This document shows positions 22,606 to 31,280 of a stretch of DNA of 37,858 nt, one piece after another. The position numbers were made by a program, and so were the translations under genes. Below the pieces are notes generated by a model. It did no database searches, was not told where the DNA came from, and was given only the letters and a program-made list of their open reading frames with translations. Origin of the DNA: DASQEH01 sp035633755 (GTDB lineage: Bacteria > Actinomycetota > Actinomycetes > Propionibacteriales > Nocardioidaceae). The stretch is from positions 1-37,858 of the forward strand of contig DASQEH010000164.1 of NCBI GenBank assembly GCA_035633755.1, written 5' to 3'. The first letter of the stretch is position 1; every line of letters starts with the position of its first letter.

Positions 22606-24140
22606 TCCTCCGGGCCTACGGCAACGGTCGGTTCCGGGTCCTCGACGCCGACGACCTGCATCAGCGAGTCGACGGTGGGTTGCAGGACGTCAAGGGCGGG
22701 CTTCGGGTAGAACCCGAGCACCACGATCAGCGCCACCAGTGGTGCCAGCGCGAGGATCTCCCGGGGACGTAGGTCGACCAGGTTCTTCGTCGACTCCCGC
22801 AGCGGTCCGGTCATGGTGCGCTGGTACATCAGCAGGATGTACAGAGCCGCCAGCACGATGCCGAGCGTCGCCAGCACCGCAGCCGTCACCGAGGTGGTGA
22901 AGGTGCCGGCCAGTACGAGGAACTCACTCACGAACGGCGACAGCCCAGGCAGTGAGAGGCTCGACAAGCCGGCGAGGAGGAAGACGCCGGCGAGCACCGG
23001 TGCCACCTTCTCGACGCCGCCGTAGTCGCTGATCATCTTGGAGCCGCGGCGGCTGATCAGGAACCCGGTCACGAGGAACAGCGCGGCCGTGGACAACCCG
23101 TGATTGAACATGTACAAGGCGGCACCGGTCTGGGACTGGCTGGTGAAAGCAAAGATGCCCAGCACGATGAAGCCGAAGTGGCTGATCGAGGTGTAGGCGA
23201 TGAGCCGGCGGATGTCGTTCTGGCCGATGGCCAGCAAGGCGCCGTACAGGACCGAGAAGACGGCGAGGGCGATGACGACCGGTGCGGCCCACTGAGACGC
23301 TTCGGGGAAGATCGCGAGACAGAAACGCATCATCCCGAAGGTGCCGATCTTGTCGAGCACGCTGACGAGCAGGACCGACGTGCCCGGCGTCCCCTCACTG
23401 GCAGCGTCCGGCAGCCAGGTGTGCACGGGCCACATGGGCGCCTTGACGGCGAAGGCGATGAAGAACCCGAGGAAGAGCCAGCGGCCGGTGCTCTGCGACA
23501 TGGAGGCGTTGATGAGGTCCTCGAGCAGGTACGACGGCCCGCTGCTGGAGTCAGCGGTGACGACGTACAGGCCGACCACACTGGCGAGCATCAGCAAGCC
23601 ACCGAAGAGGCTGAACAAGAGGAACTTGACCGCGGCCTGCGACCGGCGTGCACCGCCGAACCCACCGATGAGGAAGTAGATCGGGAACAGGGTCGCCTCG
23701 AACAAGACGTAGAACAAGAACACGTCCGTCGCGGCGAACACCCCGACGGCGAGGCCCTCGAGCGCCAGGATCCAGGCGAAGAAGGAGTTGGTACTCCACC
23801 GTCCCGTGTCGGCATCGTGCCAGGACGCCAAGATGACCACAGGGGTCAGGATCGTGGTGAGAAGGACCAAAGCAAGCCCTAACCCGTCGAGCCCCACCGC
23901 GTAGCGGGCTCCGAACGCCGGAATCCAGGCATAGTTCTCGACGAACTGGAACCGGCTCTCACCAACGTCGAACTGCAGTGCCATCGCGATGGACAGCAGC
24001 AGGGCCAGCAGCGAGGTTCCCAGCGCGACCAGCTTCGTCACGCCGGCGCCGCGCGGCAGCAGCATCAGCGCGAAGGCTCCGACGAGGGGCAACGCCGCGA
24101 GGATGCTCAGCCACGGCACCGCGGTCTCCGTCCCGCTCAT
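22602..24140 (-). CDS. nuoM: NADH-quinone oxidoreductase subunit M
   Basis: NuoM is the second proton-pumping antiporter-like subunit of complex I. The 512-residue protein starts MSGTETAVPWLSILAALPLV at ATG 24140, inside the nuoL stop (ATGA). It has FYVLFEATLFPIYFLIGGFG with the essential Glu of helix 5, then KAPMWPVHTWLPDAASEGTPG, NDIRRLIAYTSISHFGFI and FNHGLSTAALFLVTG, all diagnostic of NuoM. The C-terminal tail after the last helix is short and acidic. The open frame upstream of the chosen start runs through nuoL in another frame and is not used. Confidence 0.97.
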   Translation of the reverse strand: MSGTETAVPWLSILAALPLVGAFALMLLPRGAGVTKLVALGTSLLALLLSIAMALQFDVGESRFQFVENYAWIPAFGARYAVGLDGLGLALVLLTTILTPVVILASWHDADTGRWSTNSFFAWILALEGLAVGVFAATDVFLFYVLFEATLFPIYFLIGGFGGARRSQAAVKFLLFSLFGGLLMLASVVGLYVVTADSSSGPSYLLEDLINASMSQSTGRWLFLGFFIAFAVKAPMWPVHTWLPDAASEGTPGTSVLLVSVLDKIGTFGMMRFCLAIFPEASQWAAPVVIALAVFSVLYGALLAIGQNDIRRLIAYTSISHFGFIVLGIFAFTSQSQTGAALYMFNHGLSTAALFLVTGFLISRRGSKMISDYGGVEKVAPVLAGVFLLAGLSSLSLPGLSPFVSEFLVLAGTFTTSVTAAVLATLGIVLAALYILLMYQRTMTGPLRESTKNLVDLRPREILALAPLVALIVVLGFYPKPALDVLQPTVDSLMQVVGVEDPEPTVAVGPEE

Positions 24141-25999
24141 GCGAGGGTCACCGCGAGCAGTGCGAGCACGATGAGAGCAGACCCGGCCAGCATCGACAAC
24201 GCGTACGAGCGGACGAAGCCCGTCTGCCACCGCCGCGCATGGCCTGAGGTGCCGCCGACCAGCGCGGCCACGCCGTTGACGGCACCGTCGACGCCGTGGT
24301 TGTCGAAGGCGACGAGTCCGCGGGTGAGCTGCTGACCCGGCCGCATGAAGGCCGCCTCGTTGAAGGCGTCCCCGTACAGGTCCTTGCGGGCAGCAGCCGT
24401 CAGCAGCGACACACGCGCGGGCGCCACGGAGGGGACGGGCTTGCGGCCGTAGGTGAGGAAGGCGATCACCGCACCCACGAGTACCACGGCGGACACGAGC
24501 AAGGTGATCACGATGGCCGGCAGCGGCAGCTCGTGATGCACCTCCGGTCCGACGACGGGCTCGAGCCAGTGCACGATCCACGAGTTGAGCAGGAGCGCCC
24601 CACCGAACACCGACAGCGCGGCGAGGACCATCAGCGGCACGGTCATGACGAGGGAGGACTCATGCGGATGCGCGTCCTTCGCCCAGCGCTTCTCGCTGAT
24701 GAAGGTCATGATCATCATCCTCGTCATGTAGAACGCCGTGATCCCCGCGCCGAGCAGCGCCCCGATGCCGACCACGATGCTCTCCCCGAACGCGGCCTCG
24801 ATGATCTTGTCCTTGGACCAGAACCCGGAGAAGCCCGGGAAGCCGATGATGGCCAGGTAGCCGCAGGCAAAAGTGAGGAAGGTGATCGGCATGACGCCGC
24901 GCAGGGCGCCGTACCGCCGCATGTCGACCTCGTCGTTCATCGCGTGCATGACCGACCCTGCTCCGAGGAACATGTTGGCCTTGAAGAACCCGTGGGTGAG
25001 CAGATGGAAGATGGCGAAGGCGTAGGCGGCTGGGCCGATACCGGCAGCCAGCATCATGTAGCCGATCTGGCTCATCGTCGAGCCGGCGAGACCCTTCTTG
25101 ATGTCGTCTCGCGCGCATCCGATGATCGCGCCCCACAACAGCGTCACAAGACCGACCACGATGACGGCGGTCTGCGCGATCTCGGACTCTGCGTAGACCG
25201 CCGAGGACCGGGTCACCAGGTACACGCCGGCAGTGACCATGGTCGCGGCGTGGATGAGCGCCGAGACGGGCGTAGGACCCTCCATCGCGTCGAGGAGCCA
25301 GCTCTGCAGCGGCACCTGGGCCGACTTGCCGCAGGCAGCCAGCAGGAGCAGCAGTCCGAGCGCGGTCGCGGTGGCGTTGGTGGCCGACGCGACGCCTTCG
25401 GAGACGCCCTCGAACTCGCTGGTGCCGAATGTCGTGAACATGAGCATGATGGCCAAGGCCATGCCGAGGTCTCCGACGCGGTTGACGACGAACGCCTTCT
25501 TGGCCGCCACGGCGGCGCTCGTCTTGTGCTGCCAGAAGCCGATCAGCAGGTACGACGCGAGACCGACACCCTCCCAACCGAGGAAGAGGGCCAGGTAGTC
25601 GTTGGACAGCACCAGCATGAGCATCGCCGCGATGAACAGGTTCAGATAGGCGAAGAAGCGCCGGCGGCGTGGGTCGTGGTCCATGTAGCCGATGGAGTAG
25701 ATGTGGATCAGGCTGCCGACACCGGTGATCAGCAGGACGAACAGCGACGACAGCGGATCGAAGAGCAGCTCGAACTCGACATGGAAGCTGCGCACATCGA
25801 TCCAGGTGAACAGCTCCTGGCGCAGAGCCTCCTCGTCACCGGCCAAGAGGTCGACGAAGGCGATGACGCCGACGACGAACGCGCCGATCGAGGCGGCCGT
25901 GCCCAGCAGATGCCCCCACGCGTCGGTCGCCTTGCCACCCAGGAGCAAGATGGCAGCACTGATCGCCGGGATCGCGATGATCAAGTACAACAGGTTCAC
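24137..25999 (-). CDS. nuoL: NADH-quinone oxidoreductase subunit L
   Basis: NuoL sits at the distal end of the complex I membrane arm and pumps a proton; its long C-terminal lateral helix braces NuoM and NuoN. The 620 residues show FLGWEGVGLASYLLIGFW with the essential Glu, PLQSWLLDAMEGPTPVSALIHAAT, CARDDIKKGLAGSTMSQIGYM and FHLLTHGFFKANMFLGAGSV. The start is GTG 25997-25999 with AGGAGG eight bases upstream, one of the stronger ribosome-binding sites in the operon and one of its few non-overlapping junctions (12 bases after nuoK). Confidence 0.97.
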   Translation of the reverse strand: MNLLYLIIAIPAISAAILLLGGKATDAWGHLLGTAASIGAFVVGVIAFVDLLAGDEEALRQELFTWIDVRSFHVEFELLFDPLSSLFVLLITGVGSLIHIYSIGYMDHDPRRRRFFAYLNLFIAAMLMLVLSNDYLALFLGWEGVGLASYLLIGFWQHKTSAAVAAKKAFVVNRVGDLGMALAIMLMFTTFGTSEFEGVSEGVASATNATATALGLLLLLAACGKSAQVPLQSWLLDAMEGPTPVSALIHAATMVTAGVYLVTRSSAVYAESEIAQTAVIVVGLVTLLWGAIIGCARDDIKKGLAGSTMSQIGYMMLAAGIGPAAYAFAIFHLLTHGFFKANMFLGAGSVMHAMNDEVDMRRYGALRGVMPITFLTFACGYLAIIGFPGFSGFWSKDKIIEAAFGESIVVGIGALLGAGITAFYMTRMMIMTFISEKRWAKDAHPHESSLVMTVPLMVLAALSVFGGALLLNSWIVHWLEPVVGPEVHHELPLPAIVITLLVSAVVLVGAVIAFLTYGRKPVPSVAPARVSLLTAAARKDLYGDAFNEAAFMRPGQQLTRGLVAFDNHGVDGAVNGVAALVGGTSGHARRWQTGFVRSYALSMLAGSALIVLALLAVTLA

Positions 26000-26011
26000 G
26001 CCGCACGCCTC

Positions 26012-26311
26012 CTAGTACTTGAGCAGACTGGCGTCGTCGACCGAGGCCGACCGGCGGGTGCGGAAGATCGTCATGATGATCGCCAGACCGACCACGACCT
26101 CGGCGGCGGCAACGACCATGACGAAGAAGGCGGCGATCTGGCCGTCCAGGTCGCCGTGCTGGCGAGCGAAGGCGACAAAGGCCAGGTTCGAGGCGTTGAG
26201 CATCAGCTCGATGCACATGAACACGACGATGGCGTTGCGGCGAACCAGCACGCCGACTGCACCGACCGCGAACAGCAGGGCCGACAGGACCAGGTACGGC
26301 TCGACGCTCAC
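26012..26311 (-). CDS. nuoK: NADH-quinone oxidoreductase subunit K
   Basis: NuoK is a small three-helix, proton-path subunit of complex I, homologous to MrpC. The 99 residues contain both conserved membrane glutamates, Glu35 (FMCIELMLNASNLAF) and Glu71 (VVAAAEVVVGLAI), corresponding to E. coli Glu36 and Glu72. The start is GTG 26311 in the GTGA overlap with nuoJ. The C-terminal tail RRSASVDDASLLKY is typical of the family. Confidence 0.97.
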   Translation of the reverse strand: MSVEPYLVLSALLFAVGAVGVLVRRNAIVVFMCIELMLNASNLAFVAFARQHGDLDGQIAAFFVMVVAAAEVVVGLAIIMTIFRTRRSASVDDASLLKY

Positions 26312-27069
26312 CGCCGGTTCCCTTCGATCTGCTTGGCCTGGGCTTCGATCTCCTCTGCGGTCCGTTGGTCGCGCGACACGTCGCGCACCGTGCCCCGGGC
26401 CCGCATGACACGCGAGATGGACAGCTCTGACGGCGTTCCGTCAGGCAGCAGGGCCGGGGTGTCGACGGAGTTGTGACGCGCGAACATTCCCGGGTTGGGC
26501 AGCGCACCGGGGTGGACACCGTGGTCTGCGTAGTCCCGCATGCGTCGCAGTGCCATGTCACGCTGGCTCGGCTTGGGCGACAGCCGTTCGCGGTGGGCGA
26601 GCACCATGGCACCGAGGGCGGCGGTGATCAGCAGCGCGCTGGTGACCTCGAACGCGAACACGTACTTGCTGAACAGCAGCTGCGCGATGCCGGGGACGTT
26701 GTCGATGGCCGGGTCGAAGGCGGTCGCCGCACCGTAGGTCGCCTGCGACACCCCGGCGATCACCAGTCCCGCGAAGAACAAGCCCAGCACCGCGGCGAGA
26801 ACCCGTTGCCCCTTGAGCGTCTCGATCAGGGAGTCAGACGAGTCGACACCCACGAGCATGAGCACGAACAGGAACAGCATCAGGACCGCGCCGGTGTAGA
26901 CGATGATCTGCACGGCGAAAAGGAAGGGCGCCTCGAGGGCGGCGTACAAGACCGCCAGGCCGACCATGACGACGGCCAGCAGCAGCGCGGAGTGCACCGC
27001 CTTGCGGACGAGCACCATGCCGAGCGCGGCGACGACCATGATCGGCGCCAGGATCCAGAATGCGATCAC
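26308..27069 (-). CDS. nuoJ: NADH-quinone oxidoreductase subunit J
   Basis: NuoJ is a five-helix membrane subunit near the quinone cavity; its third helix, with a pi-bulge, takes part in coupling. The first 165 residues hold the helices, including LFAVQIIVYTGAVLMLFLFVLMLVG. The remaining about 90 residues are a polar C-terminal extension (REKLSPK-like start, DYADHGVHPGALPNPGMFARHN in the middle, EEIEAQAKQIEGNRR at the end), longer than in E. coli but usual in actinobacteria. The start is GTG 27069, sharing GTGA with the nuoI stop; total 253 residues. The role of the tail is unknown. Confidence 0.96.
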   Translation of the reverse strand: MIAFWILAPIMVVAALGMVLVRKAVHSALLLAVVMVGLAVLYAALEAPFLFAVQIIVYTGAVLMLFLFVLMLVGVDSSDSLIETLKGQRVLAAVLGLFFAGLVIAGVSQATYGAATAFDPAIDNVPGIAQLLFSKYVFAFEVTSALLITAALGAMVLAHRERLSPKPSQRDMALRRMRDYADHGVHPGALPNPGMFARHNSVDTPALLPDGTPSELSISRVMRARGTVRDVSRDQRTAEEIEAQAKQIEGNRR

Positions 27070-27629
27070 GCGGGCACCTCGCCTTCGTTCGGTGACGCCG
27101 TCGTCGTGCCGGCGCCTGCTCCGCGGTAGTACGAGATGTCGTCGGGGCCGAGCCGCATGGGATGGGGCGGCTCCTCCATGCCAGGCAGCAACGGCGCCAG
27201 CAGGTCGCTCTTCTCGTAGATGAGGCTGGCGCGAGAGGTGTCGGCCAGCTCGTACTCGTTGGTCATCGTGAGCGCCCGCGTCGGGCACGCCTCGATACAC
27301 AGGCCGCAGAGGATGCAGCGCAGATAGTTGATCTGGTAGACGCGTCCGTAGCGCTCCCCCGGCGAGAAGCGCTGTCCGGTCGCGTCGTTGTTGTCGGCGC
27401 CCTCGACATAGATGGCGTCGGCAGGGCAGGCCCAGGCACACAGCTCACAGCCGATGCACTTCTCGAGCCCGTCGGGCCACCGGTTCAGCTGGTGGCGGCC
27501 GTGGAAGCGCGGCGCCGTGGCCTTCTTGTCGTAGGGGTACTCCTCGGTCACCACCTTCTTGAACATGGTCCGGAAGGTGACGCCGAACCCCGCGACGGGA
27601 TCCCAGAGCTGCTCTTTCAGGCTAGCCAC
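27066..27629 (-). CDS. nuoI: NADH-quinone oxidoreductase subunit I (2x 4Fe-4S)
   Basis: NuoI carries clusters N6a and N6b, the wires between NuoG and the quinone-side cluster in NuoB. The 187 residues contain two 4Fe-4S motifs: C58-C61-C64-C68 (CIGCELCAWACP) and C105-C108-C111-C115 (CILCGLCIEACP). The start is GTG 27629 behind a clear AAGGAG; it overlaps the nuoH stop by 8 bases. Open frame extends further upstream but inside nuoH. The tail after 165 is Gly/Thr/Ala-rich and variable. Confidence 0.97.
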   Translation of the reverse strand: MASLKEQLWDPVAGFGVTFRTMFKKVVTEEYPYDKKATAPRFHGRHQLNRWPDGLEKCIGCELCAWACPADAIYVEGADNNDATGQRFSPGERYGRVYQINYLRCILCGLCIEACPTRALTMTNEYELADTSRASLIYEKSDLLAPLLPGMEEPPHPMRLGPDDISYYRGAGAGTTTASPNEGEVPA

Positions 27630-28878
27630 GGATGGTCTCCTTGTGCGGCATCGGCGGGACGGGATACCCGCCGGCGAAGGCGTCGGGCTGCTCATCGAGC
27701 TCGACGTCGGAGTCGTCCTTGTCGCTGCCCTCGGGCAGGAAGCCGAGCCCGACGAAGACTACAACCGCTATCGCGGCGGCGGCGATCAGGTATGTCCGGT
27801 CGATCGGGCCCTCGAGGCTCAGCGCCCGGATCAGCCCGACAGCCACGATCCACAGCAGCGAAGCCGGGATCAGGACCTTCCAGCCGAGCCGCATGAACTG
27901 GTCGTAACGCAGGCGGGGCAGTGTCCCCCGCAGCCAGATGAAGAAGAACACGAAGGCCAGCACCTTGATGAAGAACCACAGCACGGGCAGGTAGCCGGTG
28001 TTGGCCGCGTCCCACAGCGAGAGCGGCCAGGGTGCGCGCCAGCCCCCGAGGAACATGGTGGTCGCCAGCATCGAGACCGTGACCATGTTGATGTACTCGG
28101 CGAGGAAGAAGAACGCGAACTTGATCGATGAGTACTCGGTGTGGAAGCCGCCGACGAGCTCACCCTCGGCTTCGGGAAGGTCGAACGGCGCCCGGTTGGT
28201 CTCACCCACCATCGACACGATGTAGATGAGGAACGACGGCAGCAGGATGACGCCGAACCAGAGGTCCTGCTGGGCGGCGACGATGCCCGAGGTCGACATC
28301 GAGCCGGCGTACAGGAACACGGCCACGAGAGACAGTCCCATCGCGACCTCGTAGGAGATGATCTGCGCCGACGAGCGCACGGCGCCCAGCAGCGAGTACG
28401 TCGAACCCGACGACCACCCTGCGAGCACGATGCCGTAGATGCCCACCGAGGCGATCGCCAGGATGTAGAGCACGCCCACGGGAAGGTCGGTCAGCTGGAG
28501 CGGGGTGCGGATGTCGGTGAACGGGACCGTGACGGTGGGCCCGAAGGGGATCACGGCGACCGACATGAAGGCTGCCACGGCAGCCAGGATCGGTGCGAGC
28601 ACGAAGACGAACCGGTCCACGGATCGGGGGATGATGTCTTCCTTGAGCATCAGCTTGACGCCGTCAGCCAGGCTCTGGAGCAATCCGAACGGGCCGTGGA
28701 CGTTGGGGCCGAGTCTGTGCTGCATGCGCGCGACGACCCGCCGCTCGAGCCAGATGTTGAACAAGGTGAACAGCAGCAAGATGACGAAGGCAATGAGGAC
28801 CTTGATGCCGACCAGCCACCAGGGGTCCTCGCCGAAGCCCGGAACGTCACCCGCGGCCAACGAGATGGTACTGCTCAT
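27622..28878 (-). CDS. nuoH: NADH-quinone oxidoreductase subunit H
   Basis: NuoH anchors the peripheral arm and forms much of the quinone channel and the first proton route. In the 418 residues: RRVVARMQHRLGPNVHGPFGLLQSLADG (46-73 region), the ASVGIYGIVLAGWSSGS helix, and the strongly conserved GETNRAPFDLPEAEGELVGGF followed by HTEYSS. About eight helices are predicted. The C-terminal 60 residues after the last helix are acidic (SDKDDSDVELDEQ), an actinobacterial extension. The ATG 28878 overlaps the nuoG stop in ATGA. Confidence 0.97.
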   Translation of the reverse strand: MSSTISLAAGDVPGFGEDPWWLVGIKVLIAFVILLLFTLFNIWLERRVVARMQHRLGPNVHGPFGLLQSLADGVKLMLKEDIIPRSVDRFVFVLAPILAAVAAFMSVAVIPFGPTVTVPFTDIRTPLQLTDLPVGVLYILAIASVGIYGIVLAGWSSGSTYSLLGAVRSSAQIISYEVAMGLSLVAVFLYAGSMSTSGIVAAQQDLWFGVILLPSFLIYIVSMVGETNRAPFDLPEAEGELVGGFHTEYSSIKFAFFFLAEYINMVTVSMLATTMFLGGWRAPWPLSLWDAANTGYLPVLWFFIKVLAFVFFFIWLRGTLPRLRYDQFMRLGWKVLIPASLLWIVAVGLIRALSLEGPIDRTYLIAAAAIAVVVFVGLGFLPEGSDKDDSDVELDEQPDAFAGGYPVPPMPHKETIRG

Positions 28879-31280
28879 CCGGCCGAACCCCTCTCAACGC
28901 GAACCATGGAGCCCGCCCATGCTCTCAGGTCTCGGTGCATGCTGACGCCACCGTTGTTGGCCGGCAACCACACGGTGTCGTCGCCGATGTCCCCGACCAG
29001 GACCGGCACGGTCACCGAGCCGGCGTTGGTCGAGACCTTCACCCGGTCGTTTGGACCGACACCGAGACGGGCCAAGGTCGCCTCGGAGAGTATCGCGACC
29101 GGACGCCGAGCGGTGGCAGCCAGGTGCGGCTCGCCGTCGATCGCACGGGCATCGTCGATCAGGGTCCGCCAGGTCGACAAGATCAGCTCACCCTCGCCAG
29201 GTGTGCGCAACGCGCTCGGTGCGGGGGTCGGCGAGAACCCCACCCGCTGGCCGTCCCACGGTCCCAGCTCACGCATCTCGGCACGAGCGTCTGCGACGGT
29301 TCGCAGCCCCAGCGGCCGCCCGTACTCGTCCGCGATCCCGGAGAGGACCCGGATGTCGTTGAGGGCGTCGGAGTCGATGGCACGCTCGAAGGGACGCACC
29401 CGGCCCTCCCAGTCGACGAAGGAGCCGGAACGCTGGTCCATCGGTGCCACCGGGAGAACGACGTCGGCCCGTTCGGTGACAGCCGAGGCACGGACTTCAA
29501 GGCTCACCACGAACGAAGCCCTGTCGACTCCGGCCAACGCGGCGACCGGGTCGGCGAGGTCGTCCACCTCGATCCCGCCCACGACCAGAGCCTTCAGGTC
29601 TCCTCGCCCGGCCGCGGCCAGTATCTCGTCGGTGCCGCGACCGGCGGTCGCCGGGAGCGCATCGATGCCCCAGGCAGTCGCCAGGTCGACTCGCGCCGAC
29701 GCGTCCGACAGCGGCCGGCTACCGGGAAGCAGGTTGGGCAGCAGTCCTACCTCGAGGGCGCCGCGCTCCCCAGCGCGTCGAGGGACCCAGGCGAGCCGCG
29801 CCCCCGTCGAGGCCGCCAGTGCTGCGACCGCGCTCAGCGCGCCGGGCGACATGGCCATCCGCTCCCCGACGAGGATGATTCCGCCGGCGTCCAGGGCCAC
29901 GTCGGGGTTAGTAGCCAGTGACTCGATCACCGCTGCCTCATTGCCCGGCCGGGCCGGCACCAACGTGCCGTGCAGCTTCTGCAGCCCCCGCGACGAGTGG
30001 GAGGCGACGGAGTACACCCGCGTGCCGTGACCGCGAACGGCCTTGCGCAGCCGCAGGAAGATGATCGGCGACTCGTCCTCGGGCTCGTGCCCTACGAGCA
30101 CCACGGCGTTGGCGTGCTCGAGCGCTGAGTACGTCGGCGTGGGCATCGTGGCGACGTGCGCTGCCAGGAAGTCGGCCTCCTCGGCCGACGAGAGCCGAGA
30201 GCGGAAGTCGACGTCGTTGGTACCCAGCACCGCCCTGGCGAACTTGGAGTACGCGTAGGCATCCTCGATCGTCAACCGGCCACCGGGCAGCACCCCCACC
30301 GAGCCCTGAGCGGCCTTCAGGCCTCGTGCCGCGATCGCGAAGGCCTCGGTCCAGGACGCGGCCCGCAGCTCCCCGGAGTCGCGCACCATCGGCAGGGTCA
30401 ACCGGTCGTTCATCCGCGTGTACCGGAACGCGAACCGGCCCTTGTCGCAGTTCCACTCCTCGTTGACGTCGGGGTCGTTCCCGGCCAGCCGGCGCATCAC
30501 CTTGCCGCGGCGGTGGTCGGTTCGCAGCGCGCAACCCGACGCGCAGTGCTCGCAGACCGTCGGTGTCGACACCAGGTCGAAGGGCCGGGCCCGGAACCGG
30601 TACGCCGCAGACGTCAGGGCGCCCACCGGGCAGATCTGGATCGTGTTGCCCGAGAAGTACGACTGGAAGGGTTCCTTCTCGTAGATGCCCACCTGCTGGA
30701 GGGCCCCTCGCTCGATCAGCGCGATGAACGGGTCGCCGGCGATCTGCTCGCTGAACCGGGTGCAGCGGGCACACAGGACGCAACGCTCGCGGTCGAGCAG
30801 GACCTGTGCGGAGATGCTGACCGGCTTCACGAACGTGCGCTTGGTCTCGGTGAAGCGGCTCTCTCCGCGGCCGTTGGTCAGCGCCTGGTTCTGCAGCGGA
30901 CACTCACCACCCTTGTCACACACCGGGCAGTCCAGCGGGTGGTTGATGAGGAGGAACTCCATATTGCCCTGCTGGGCCTTGTCAGCGACCGGTGATGAGT
31001 GCTGGGTGCGCACCACCATGCCCGCCGCCACGGTCAGCGTGCAGGACGCCTGCGGCTTGGGGATGGGCCGGCCGTTTCCGGCGTCGGGGATGTCGACCAG
31101 GCACTGGCGGCAGGCGCCTACCGGGTCGAGGAGCGGATGGTCGCAGAACCGCGGGATCTGGACGCCCATCTTCTCGGCGGCCCGGATCACCAAGGTGCCC
31201 TCGGGGACGGTGACCTCGACGTCGTCGATGGTCAGCGTCACCGTCTTCTGGTCCTGGTCGGTCGCCACGTCTGTGGTCAT
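28875..31280 (-). CDS. nuoG: NADH-quinone oxidoreductase subunit G
   Basis: NuoG is the largest peripheral-arm subunit and carries several Fe-S clusters. In 801 residues: a 2Fe-2S site Cys46, 57, 60, 80; the His-ligated 4Fe-4S site His114, Cys118, 121, 127; a 4Fe-4S site Cys167, 170, 173, 217; and a fourth motif Cys243, 246, 250, 278 (CEHCASGC...NC), the off-pathway N7 cluster present only in some bacteria. A molybdopterin-oxidoreductase-like domain follows from about 285, then a domain like the formate-dehydrogenase tail (about 700-795). The start ATG 31280 overlaps nuoF in ATGA; the longer open frame upstream lies inside nuoF. Confidence 0.97.
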   Translation of the reverse strand: MTTDVATDQDQKTVTLTIDDVEVTVPEGTLVIRAAEKMGVQIPRFCDHPLLDPVGACRQCLVDIPDAGNGRPIPKPQASCTLTVAAGMVVRTQHSSPVADKAQQGNMEFLLINHPLDCPVCDKGGECPLQNQALTNGRGESRFTETKRTFVKPVSISAQVLLDRERCVLCARCTRFSEQIAGDPFIALIERGALQQVGIYEKEPFQSYFSGNTIQICPVGALTSAAYRFRARPFDLVSTPTVCEHCASGCALRTDHRRGKVMRRLAGNDPDVNEEWNCDKGRFAFRYTRMNDRLTLPMVRDSGELRAASWTEAFAIAARGLKAAQGSVGVLPGGRLTIEDAYAYSKFARAVLGTNDVDFRSRLSSAEEADFLAAHVATMPTPTYSALEHANAVVLVGHEPEDESPIIFLRLRKAVRGHGTRVYSVASHSSRGLQKLHGTLVPARPGNEAAVIESLATNPDVALDAGGIILVGERMAMSPGALSAVAALAASTGARLAWVPRRAGERGALEVGLLPNLLPGSRPLSDASARVDLATAWGIDALPATAGRGTDEILAAAGRGDLKALVVGGIEVDDLADPVAALAGVDRASFVVSLEVRASAVTERADVVLPVAPMDQRSGSFVDWEGRVRPFERAIDSDALNDIRVLSGIADEYGRPLGLRTVADARAEMRELGPWDGQRVGFSPTPAPSALRTPGEGELILSTWRTLIDDARAIDGEPHLAATARRPVAILSEATLARLGVGPNDRVKVSTNAGSVTVPVLVGDIGDDTVWLPANNGGVSMHRDLRAWAGSMVRVERGSAG

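Noticed and set aside
24296..26476. A 726-codon open frame on the plus strand opposite nuoL, nuoK and nuoJ
   Set aside because: It is antisense to three clearly conserved membrane subunits; its protein is a repetitive Asp/Glu/Arg/Gln/His string produced by high third-position GC on the other strand.
28141..30030. A 629-codon open frame on the plus strand opposite nuoH and nuoG
   Set aside because: Same cause: antisense to well-conserved genes, with no recognisable domain.
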